NCBI GenBank assembly: GCA_021732245.1
Contig: JAKFVJ010000334.1
Location: forward strand, 1 to 7,792
Direction of reading: 5' to 3'
DNA: 7,792 nt
Source: Candidatus Obscuribacterales bacterium
Lineage (GTDB): Bacteria > Cyanobacteriota > Vampirovibrionia > Obscuribacterales > Obscuribacteraceae
Under the pieces are notes generated by a model, which was not told where the DNA came from, ran no database searches, and saw nothing but the letters and a program-made list of their open reading frames with translations. Shown here piece after piece: positions 1 to 5,140 of the stretch (positions are counted from its first letter, which is position 1; each line of letters opens with the position of its first letter). The position numbers and the translations under genes are program-made.

Positions 1-1
1 T

Positions 2-841
2 TTCTTGACTCTTTGTGCCGGCTGGCTGGCAGTTGCACTGTTGTGGGTACCTTGGTTGCCCTTTCTTTTCAAAGCAACCAGTGCTCGCAAGGGCTCGCTC
101 TATGTGTCCAGGGAATTTTCCTGGTCATGGCCTTTGTATGCTTTGTTTTTGAAGATACCTATCAACTGGTTGTCTTATCTCTGCGGACGTCGGGTCGCGG
201 TGATACCACTGTATGCCACTGCCGCGTCGTTTTTATTGCTGGCGTTGAGAAAAACAATAATCAGGTCGGAAAACTTCAATTCATTTCTGGCGCTTTGGTT
301 TTGGGTGCTGGTGCCGGCTTTGTGTATTTGGTTAACCGATGTTTTGCAAAGTAATAGCATTATAGAAGTGTCTCGCTACCTGATTGGGACCGCTCCGGCG
401 ATATACATCCTGTGTGGTGCGGGATTAGCTTATGTCAGCAAGCACTATAGATTTTGGTTCTATGTGATTATGTGCCATATCATTTTTGCAATGGCTAATA
501 ATATCTACCAGCACATTGTCCCCCAGAAGGAACCATGGAGACAAATGGCTCAAATGGTGGAATCCAATGTCGCAGACGATATGCTCTTTGTTTGTCAGCC
601 CTATGACATTGTTTGTTTGGATAGATATCTGCACAGTCCGCGCAAGCAAATTGGTCTGAGTACCGCCATGAATGATGAAACAGTGTCAAATACTGTCGGT
701 AAATACAACAGATTTTGGCTATTAACAGCATTGGATGGCGAAGCAATTACTGCGCGCATGCCCAAGAACCTTGCTGTAAAGCAAGAATTCAAACTTCCAC
801 GTGGGTTGTTTTTACGTCTGTATGAGGTTACGAAACAGTAG
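2..841 (+). CDS. GT39/PMT-like membrane glycosyltransferase, C-terminal part (5' end outside window)
   Basis: The reading frame is open to the left edge, so the TTG at 5-7 is not a convincing start and the gene is 5'-truncated. About 278 residues are visible. Hydrophobic segments lie near residues 5-22, 66-81, 94-114, 125-143 and 150-168, with a weaker one at 38-60. They are followed by a soluble tail of about 110 residues. The pattern 'RYLIGTAPAIYIL' near 124-136 and the post-membrane 'KEPWRQMAQMVE' near 175-186 resemble the C-terminal halves of GT-C glycosyltransferases of the GT39/PMT (dolichyl-phosphate-mannose mannosyltransferase-like) group. Members of that group transfer sugars from polyprenyl-phosphate donors on the outer face of the cytoplasmic membrane. 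The catalytic N-terminal loop with its acidic residues is outside the window, so neither donor nor acceptor can be inferred. The 3' end overlaps the convergent nucleotidyltransferase gene by 14 bp. The membrane-protein class is secure; the family is likely but rests on the C-terminus alone. Confidence 0.72.
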   Translation, partial: FLTLCAGWLAVALLWVPWLPFLFKATSARKGSLYVSREFSWSWPLYALFLKIPINWLSYLCGRRVAVIPLYATAASFLLLALRKTIIRSENFNSFLALWFWVLVPALCIWLTDVLQSNSIIEVSRYLIGTAPAIYILCGAGLAYVSKHYRFWFYVIMCHIIFAMANNIYQHIVPQKEPWRQMAQMVESNVADDMLFVCQPYDIVCLDRYLHSPRKQIGLSTAMNDETVSNTVGKYNRFWLLTALDGEAITARMPKNLAVKQEFKLPRGLFLRLYEVTKQ

Positions 842-1850
842 CCGCTTCCAGGTGTCTCGAACCGTTTTTCACAACGCAGTTGTGACCGATTACACATTGA
901 ACTAAGCTGACGCCGGGCTCTATGTTGCTGTCCGACCAAACGACGGTATCACATAAGTCGGCATTTGCTCCAATTACGCAATTATCGCCAATGATCACGT
1001 TGCCGGAAATTTTGACGCCGGACTCTATGCGACTATTGTTGCCGAGCATTAAGTTGCCTGTAATTTTTGCATTCTCGTCAATGTAGGTGTTTTTGCCTAT
1101 ATAACCGAAATCATTGTGGTTACCCGCTAACTTGAGCTTTACTTTGCCTTCCAGAGCTTCGAAATTAGACACTCGATACTGCTTGATGGTGCCCACATCC
1201 GACCAATAGTCGGTAATCTCGTAACCCAGAACAGGCAGCCCTTCCTTAACCAGCAGTGGGAATAGTTGTTTGCCGAAACCAAATATTCCATCTTTGGGAA
1301 TGTAATTGAACACTTCCGGCTCAAGAACATAGATACCTGTAGAAGCTAGATCGGACAACGCCTCACTTGGATCCGGTTTTTCTTGGAAGCCTGTGATAAA
1401 ACCATCTTTGTTGGTCAGAACAACACCAAATTGGCTGACATCGCTAACGCGCTTGATTGCTATTGTGGCTAGTGCTTTCTTGTCTTTGTGTGCTTGGATA
1501 ATGTCCGAAAGATTGGTGTCTGTTAGAAGGTCACCCATCAAGACGATAAAAGTACCGTCTTGCAAAAATGAGCGGCAAGCGCGCACACCGCCGGCGTCGC
1601 CACTGAGTTCTTGCTCTTGATGCCAGGTGAGTTTGGCGCCGAATTTCGAACCGTCACCAAAGTACCCTATTAACTTCTCCGGCAAATAGTGGAGGTTGGC
1701 GATTATTTCTGTAATGCCATGGTCTGAAAGCAGGTTGATTATATGTTCCATCACCGGAACATTTCCCACCGGCACAAGCGGTTTAGGTAACTGGGTGGTC
1801 AAAGGATCTAGGCGCGAACCGACTCCGGCTGCCATTACCATTGCTTTCAT
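828..1850 (-). CDS. sugar-1-phosphate nucleotidyltransferase (mannose-1-phosphate guanylyltransferase-like) with left-handed beta-helix tail
   Basis: This 340-residue protein should make an NDP-sugar from NTP and a sugar 1-phosphate in the cytoplasm. Residues 1-235 form the Rossmann-like NTP-transferase domain. It has the signature AAGVGSRLDPLT at 7-18, the catalytic-type lysine in PKPLVP at 22-27, the metal-binding aspartate in GDLLTD at 106-111, EKP at 157-159 and DYWSDVGT at 214-221. Residues 252-330 carry imperfect hexapeptide repeats (GNLMLG, GNVIIG, VIGANA, VIGHNC) typical of a left-handed beta-helix. The loop usually written LGTAG reads LSGDAGG at 82-88. The text 'EHIINLLSDHGITEIIANLHYLPE' region (35-58) recalls cyanobacterial mannose-1-phosphate guanylyltransferase/phosphomannomutase fusions, but there is no mutase domain here. 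GDP-mannose is the best guess; glucose-1-phosphate uridylyl or thymidylyl transfer remains possible. The ATG overlaps the stop of the lyase gene (ATGA), and an AAGGAG lies 14 nt upstream, so coupled translation is likely. Confidence 0.88.
   Translation of the reverse strand: MKAMVMAAGVGSRLDPLTTQLPKPLVPVGNVPVMEHIINLLSDHGITEIIANLHYLPEKLIGYFGDGSKFGAKLTWHQEQELSGDAGGVRACRSFLQDGTFIVLMGDLLTDTNLSDIIQAHKDKKALATIAIKRVSDVSQFGVVLTNKDGFITGFQEKPDPSEALSDLASTGIYVLEPEVFNYIPKDGIFGFGKQLFPLLVKEGLPVLGYEITDYWSDVGTIKQYRVSNFEALEGKVKLKLAGNHNDFGYIGKNTYIDENAKITGNLMLGNNSRIESGVKISGNVIIGDNCVIGANADLCDTVVWSDSNIEPGVSLVQCVIGHNCVVKNGSRHLEAATVS
1847..1850 (-). other. ATGA stop-start overlap joining the lyase and nucleotidyltransferase genes
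   Basis: On the minus strand the TGA stop of the lyase gene (1847-1849) shares two bases with the ATG start of the nucleotidyltransferase gene (1848-1850). The nearest good Shine-Dalgarno, AAGGAG at 1865-1870, lies inside the lyase gene 14 nt before the ATG. That is longer than the usual 5-9 nt, so re-initiation by ribosomes finishing the lyase is the likely mode. The overlap shows that both genes are on one transcript. Confidence 0.85.
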
Positions 1851-3322
1851 GATTTGGTTTGCTTCTCCTTTTGTGTGTTGTCTATTTGTTTTTCCAAGAG
1901 TCTATTGGCAAACTTGCTGGGCAATCTTTGCCTGTCGTGTTGAAGAAATTCTTCTGCGCGTTTTAAGGCAGCTGAAACTTGTTCAAGCGATGTGCCTCCA
2001 AAAGATGAGCGGGCAGAAACAGATCCTTCAATCGTTAGGTGCTCGTAAATCTCATTGTCAAAAGCGGCCGAGAAGTGCTGCCACTCGGAAAGGGCAAGAT
2101 CCGAGAGATCTTTATTGCGCTCTTTGCAGTATTGAACAACTGATTCAACAATTTTTGCGGCCTTGCTTGTAGGCGTGTCACGCTCGACTAAATAATCAAC
2201 GGCGTTGGCAGCATTAGTTAAGTCTTGCGATGCTGCCTCTTTCATACGTTCGGCATCAAAGCGGAGCGCCGGCAAAAGCTTGCCCGTTAGTTCAAGGAGG
2301 AATTTTAGAGTGTCTACCATGTCGATTAAACCAGGCAAGCATTCTTGTAAGTCCTGGCTGAACGCAAAAGGCAGTCCTTTTAATTCGGAGCAAAACTCAT
2401 TGAGTCGACCAAATAGTTGTGACGGACGTGAACGCAATATTTCTAGAAGTTCAGGATTGCGTTTTTGCGGCATATTCAAACTGCGCAGTCCAAAAGCTCT
2501 AGGCAGTTTCACAAAGGCAAATTCTTGAGTCGCCCAGAGCAAGAGATCGGAACTCATTTGTGAGAGGTGAATTCCGACAAGTGCGGCAAAGGAGCCAAAT
2601 TCGATTAAATAGTCACGGTCGGCAACTGCATCGAGGCTGTTTTCGATGACATCGGCAAATCCCAGATAAGATGCCACCAGTTTGCGGTCAATTGGCTGGG
2701 TCGTACCGGCTAAAGCGCTGGCACCAAGAGGCAGTGTATTTAATCGTCCGTAGAAATCCAAAAGTCTTTCGGTATCGCGGCGCAGCCTCGCTTCATTGGC
2801 CAACCACCAGTGAGAAAGAAGAATTGGCACAGCCGGCTGCATGTGGGTGTAGCCTGGCATGGAAATACTCAAATCTCTTTGTGCCAACTCCAAAAGACTT
2901 TGCCTGACGGAAAGAAGATGCTCGAATATCTCTACAGTTGAGTCGCGCAACCAGAGACGAATGTCTGTGGCTATTTGGTCGTTGCGGGATTTGGCAAGGT
3001 TCATTACCTGACTGGCTTCACCAATCAGTTCTGCAAGACGCCTTTCAACTCCGGCATGAATATCTTGGTCGTCGCTCTTTAATGGAGACTTGCCATTCTT
3101 GACTTCGGTAAGAATAGTCTGCAGTCCATCAATTACTGTTTTTGCTACTTGCTTGTCGATAATGCCTTGTTCGCCAAGCATCTGAACATGTGCTTGTGAA
3201 CAAGCTAAGTCATGCGGTAACAACAATTGTTCCACGCGAGGATTCTGCCAGAAGCGACCTACTTGCTCGCAGTTGGCAGATATTTCAGAGCTTTGATTGT
3301 TTTCGCTCGTCATCGCAAACAC
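1847..3322 (-). CDS. argH: argininosuccinate lyase-family enzyme (divergent ArgH-like)
   Basis: This 491-residue protein belongs to the fumarase/aspartase superfamily, ArgH branch. ArgH splits argininosuccinate into arginine and fumarate in the last step of arginine synthesis, as a cytoplasmic homotetramer. Family motifs are clear: DQDIHAGVERRLAELIGEA at 86-104, SRNDQIATDIRLWLRD at 112-127, MPGYTHMQPA at 155-164 (Thr159, His160), PLGASALAGT at 198-207, NSLDAVADRDY at 228-238, MPQKRNPE at 284-291 and FGGTS at 441-445. The catalytic-loop serine is Ser281, followed by Lys287 and Asn289. There are oddities. The loop reads RSLNMPQK instead of GSSxMPQK. The usual YNRDLQEDK is FSQDLQECL (321-329). 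About 11 residues appear to be missing after an N-terminal GRF (22-24). These changes fall mostly on the arginine-binding side, so the substrate is uncertain. The start is GTG at 3320-3322 or ATG at 3311-3313; neither has a clear Shine-Dalgarno, and I slightly prefer the ATG. Family assignment is firm; the argH function is tentative. Confidence 0.85.
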   Translation of the reverse strand: MFAMTSENNQSSEISANCEQVGRFWQNPRVEQLLLPHDLACSQAHVQMLGEQGIIDKQVAKTVIDGLQTILTEVKNGKSPLKSDDQDIHAGVERRLAELIGEASQVMNLAKSRNDQIATDIRLWLRDSTVEIFEHLLSVRQSLLELAQRDLSISMPGYTHMQPAVPILLSHWWLANEARLRRDTERLLDFYGRLNTLPLGASALAGTTQPIDRKLVASYLGFADVIENSLDAVADRDYLIEFGSFAALVGIHLSQMSSDLLLWATQEFAFVKLPRAFGLRSLNMPQKRNPELLEILRSRPSQLFGRLNEFCSELKGLPFAFSQDLQECLPGLIDMVDTLKFLLELTGKLLPALRFDAERMKEAASQDLTNAANAVDYLVERDTPTSKAAKIVESVVQYCKERNKDLSDLALSEWQHFSAAFDNEIYEHLTIEGSVSARSSFGGTSLEQVSAALKRAEEFLQHDRQRLPSKFANRLLEKQIDNTQKEKQTKS

Positions 3323-3325
3323 CAG

Positions 3326-3350
3326 TCTGACTAGTTATTAGACTAGCAGA
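3326..3350 (-). promoter_or_regulatory. imperfect hairpin in the lyase 5' leader
   Basis: On the + strand TCTG-A-CTAGT (3326-3335) is the inverted complement of ACTAGCAGA (3342-3350) apart from one bulged A at 3330. This gives a 9-bp stem around a 6-base loop. It lies 4-28 bases upstream of the GTG candidate start (3320-3322) and 13-37 bases upstream of the ATG candidate (3311-3313). On the minus strand it is not followed by a T tract, so it is not an ordinary intrinsic terminator for the small gene upstream. It could be an operator-type dyad or an RNA structure affecting lyase translation. A chance occurrence in this AT-rich gap is also possible. Confidence 0.35.
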
Positions 3351-3386
3351 TACGGTATTGACCTGACTGAATGAGGATTAAGGGGT

Positions 3387-3611
3387 TTAGGCGGCTTTAG
3401 CTTTAGACTTGAGCTTTTTGACCTTTTCAATCTGCTTCTGGTAACGATTGAATTCCTGTTGATATCTTTTTTGCACGTCTTGCGTGGCTGTTTCTTTCTT
3501 GGCTGACATAGCTTTTCGCTTTGACCTTCTACTTCTTTCTTCGTTTAAATCTTTGAGCTGGATATGAGACTCACTTGGCAGCTCTCCAAGCTTTTCGACT
3601 ATTTGGGGCAA
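3387..3611 (-). CDS. small basic, Lys/Arg-rich coiled-coil protein (hypothetical)
   Basis: I do not recognise this 74-residue protein. It carries 20 Lys/Arg against 10 Asp/Glu. An Arg/Lys cluster (RSRRSKRK) sits at 26-33, and a probable amphipathic helix or coiled coil runs from about residue 44 to 70 (QKRYQQEF, QKQIEKVKKLK). It ends in an Ala/Lys-rich tail and has no signal peptide or membrane segment. Such a composition fits a nucleic-acid- or ribosome-associated protein, but that is inference. The start is a TTG at 3609-3611 preceded by AAGGGCG, a weak ribosome-binding site. The in-frame ATG at 3507-3509 would give a 40-residue product instead. A good sigma-70-type promoter just upstream supports it as a real gene. 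The end lies 64 bp before the GTG candidate start of the lyase, so read-through into the lyase is possible. Confidence 0.55.
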   Translation of the reverse strand: MPQIVEKLGELPSESHIQLKDLNEERSRRSKRKAMSAKKETATQDVQKRYQQEFNRYQKQIEKVKKLKSKAKAA

Positions 3612-3639
3612 TTCGCCCTTATGTAAAATGAGTCCCGCT

Positions 3640-3667
3640 AATATAGCATATTTTTAATGATTCACAA
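3640..3667 (-). promoter_or_regulatory. sigma-70-type promoter for the small basic protein gene
   Basis: On the minus strand TTGTGA (complement of 3662-3667, 4 of 6 against TTGACA) is followed by a 16-base AT-rich spacer. The -10 box TATATT (complement of 3640-3645) matches TATAAT at 5 of 6. Transcription would begin near 3633, giving a leader of roughly 20 bases before the TTG start at 3611. The placement agrees with the small gene directly downstream, and it could also drive the lyase-nucleotidyltransferase pair by read-through. Confidence 0.5.
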
Positions 3668-3681
3668 CCCTCGTTAATTGA

Positions 3682-3702
3682 CAGGGCTTCTTGAAAACCC
3701 TG
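3682..3702. terminator. hairpin downstream of the MFS gene, possible weak terminator
   Basis: CAGGGCTTC (3682-3690) pairs with GAAAACCCTG (3693-3702). The stem is up to nine pairs including two G-T wobbles on the minus-strand RNA, and the loop is three bases. It lies about 50 bases past the stop of the MFS gene and before the promoter of the small gene, a natural place to end MFS transcription. On the minus strand the sequence after it (TCAATTAACG) is not a proper U tract. On the + strand a six-T run follows at 3712-3717 after a nine-base gap, but no + gene precedes it. This is therefore a weak or unconventional terminator call. Confidence 0.35.
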
Positions 3703-3751
3703 AATTTCTAGTTTTTTCTCTTGAGACTAATATGCCCAAAGTGGGACTGTT

Positions 3752-5005
3752 TTAGACAACCGCTGCGTTGTCAGGCGTCTTTTTCTTTCCGTTTGAGTCT
3801 GAGCCGTTAGGCTTCAGGTCCGGCAAGGTGAAGCCCAAACAGGCTACGACCAGCATGGTCGCCGCACCTATTACATAGGGCGCTCCCAATCCCAGGTGTT
3901 GGAAAGCAAAGCCGCCGGCAATTGGTCCTATGATGCGACCAAGAGTGGAAAGCGATTGACCGACACCCATAATGCCGCCTACTTTTCCCTTGTCCGACAA
4001 GCGGGACAACATGCTTTGGTTGGAAGGTGTATTAATTCCAGAGCCAATGGCAAGAAGGAAAAGGGCTGCATACAGAACAGGCACACTCGTAGTTGCCGGA
4101 GTTAAAAGCAATCCGGCTGCCACCAATATTGAGCCTGCGACGATCAACTTCTTTTCGCCGAATCGCTTGGACAAGCGTCCAATTAATCCGCCTTGCACGA
4201 ACACCATGATGATTCCTATGAAGAAAAACATCCAGGCATTTTGGGCAGCGGAAAAATGAAACTGCTTTTCCGTCAGCAAAACAAGTGTGGCTTCCATGTT
4301 GGCAAAAGCAAACGTGGAAATGAAAAATATGAGCAGTGTTGCTTTCAATTTGTCATTGCGCAAAGTGTTCCAGTAGAAGTTTGGTTCCACGGAATAACGT
4401 TCGTGAGCGGCCTGTGATCTAGTCTCAGGTTCAGGCAGCATAAAAAACGTAAGCACCAAATCAATGATGCTGCATGCGGCAGCTAAATAACCGATGGTGT
4501 TTAAACCAAATGGTGATGCCAGTCCACCAATAGCCGGTCCAAGTACAAAACCAAGACCGAATGCTGCGCCAATTAGTCCCATGCCTTTCGCGCGATTTTC
4601 TTCAGTTGTTACATCAGAGATGTAAGCCTGAGCAACAGCCAAATTGGCGTTGCCGAATCCAGCGACGAGTCGGGACAAGAAAAGCATCGGCAAAGAAGCG
4701 GAAAGCCCCCAAATTAGATAGCCGATTGCTGAAGCGAGCAAACTCGTTAGAAGAATTGGTCGGCGGCCTACCTTATCGGATAAGCGTCCCCAGAAAGGTG
4801 TAAAAAAGAACTGCATCAGAGAGTAAGATGCCAAGAGAAGTCCGACCATTGTCGCATTGGCGCCAAACTTTTCTGCGTAGGTTGGCAAGACCGGGATGAT
4901 GATGCCGAATCCAACAAGGTCAATAAAGACCGTTAGAAAAATGAGCAGAAGTGCCATTTTGCCTGGCTTGGCTGGGTTTTCAGAAGCTTTTACTTGGTTA
5001 GTCAT
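3752..5005 (-). CDS. MFS transporter, DHA1/TetA-like drug:H+ antiporter
   Basis: This 417-residue polytopic membrane protein has about 12 predicted transmembrane helices in two halves separated by a cytoplasmic loop near 190-220. Family motifs are clear. TM1 has DLVGFGIIIPVLP at 29-41. Motif A is GRLSDKVGRR at 73-82 between TM2 and TM3, with a weaker repeat GRLSKRFGEKK at 276-286. The antiporter motif C is in TM5, within GLGFVLGPAIGG at 150-161. This pattern is that of the DHA1 group containing tetracycline and multidrug exporters, which expel small molecules in exchange for protons. The substrate cannot be read from sequence, and resistance should not be assumed. The Ser/Lys/Asp-rich C-terminal tail (399-417) is probably cytoplasmic. 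The ATG at 5003-5005 has only a close AAAAGAG three bases upstream. The gene stands alone and diverges from the kinase gene across 135 bp. No regulator gene adjoins it. Confidence 0.9.
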   Translation of the reverse strand: MTNQVKASENPAKPGKMALLLIFLTVFIDLVGFGIIIPVLPTYAEKFGANATMVGLLLASYSLMQFFFTPFWGRLSDKVGRRPILLTSLLASAIGYLIWGLSASLPMLFLSRLVAGFGNANLAVAQAYISDVTTEENRAKGMGLIGAAFGLGFVLGPAIGGLASPFGLNTIGYLAAACSIIDLVLTFFMLPEPETRSQAAHERYSVEPNFYWNTLRNDKLKATLLIFFISTFAFANMEATLVLLTEKQFHFSAAQNAWMFFFIGIIMVFVQGGLIGRLSKRFGEKKLIVAGSILVAAGLLLTPATTSVPVLYAALFLLAIGSGINTPSNQSMLSRLSDKGKVGGIMGVGQSLSTLGRIIGPIAGGFAFQHLGLGAPYVIGAATMLVVACLGFTLPDLKPNGSDSNGKKKTPDNAAVV

Positions 5006-5140
5006 AATCTCTTTTGAGTCCTTCGGGCGTCTTGCCGAGGAGCTCTTTTGCTTTTACGAACCGACTAGTTTAACCCTTTGTCGCTTTGCTTCCCACGCTA
5101 AGCATTTAAACTTTCGCGCTTCTATGTCAGGATAGGCACT
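5006..5140. promoter_or_regulatory. divergent intergenic region between the MFS and kinase genes
   Basis: These 135 bases must hold the promoters of both outward-facing genes. I see no convincing pair of -35/-10 boxes for either direction. On the minus strand CTGACA (complement of 5126-5131) is followed only by weak AT-rich boxes around TTTAAA (5105-5110). No strong palindromic operator is evident. The octamer CTCTTTTG occurs twice, at 5009-5016 and 5043-5050. Confidence 0.4.
5129..5136 (+). promoter_or_regulatory. ribosome-binding site of the kinase gene
   Basis: AGGA at 5129-5132 lies eight bases before the ATG at 5141-5143, with a second AGG at 5134-5136 four bases before it. This supports the 5141 start, which also places the N-terminal Cys motif directly after the start codon. 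Confidence 0.55.

Noticed and set aside
13..354. 113-codon + strand frame overlapping the glycosyltransferase fragment
   Set aside because: It is a +2-shifted shadow of a hydrophobic coding region. The longer overlapping frame has the family-like motifs and continues to a natural C-terminus.
1696..2172. 158-codon open frame on the + strand across the nucleotidyltransferase-lyase junction
   Set aside because: It lies opposite two well-supported genes. Its translation has no recognisable domain, and it reads as the complement of their codon pattern.
3678..3706. Perfect TTGACA (-35) on the + strand, 17 bases before TGAATT
   Set aside because: The -10 box matches only 3 of 6. The -35 overlaps the hairpin stem, and no + strand gene follows: the open frames inside the MFS gene are shadows.
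3743..3748. GGGACT matching inverted AGTCCC at 3631-3636 on either side of the 140-bp gap
   Set aside because: A six-base match more than 100 bases apart is expected by chance and has no supporting flanking symmetry.
3755..3772. GACAAC/GTTGTC inverted repeat at the very end of the MFS coding region
   Set aside because: It encodes the last residues (DNAAVV). On the minus strand it is followed by an A-rich, not T-rich, sequence, so it is not a terminator. A six-pair stem is easily due to chance.
5020..5040. CCTTCGGG / CCGAGG imperfect hairpin in the MFS leader
   Set aside because: Short stem with a bulge and no conserved partner element. Too weak to call an attenuator or operator.
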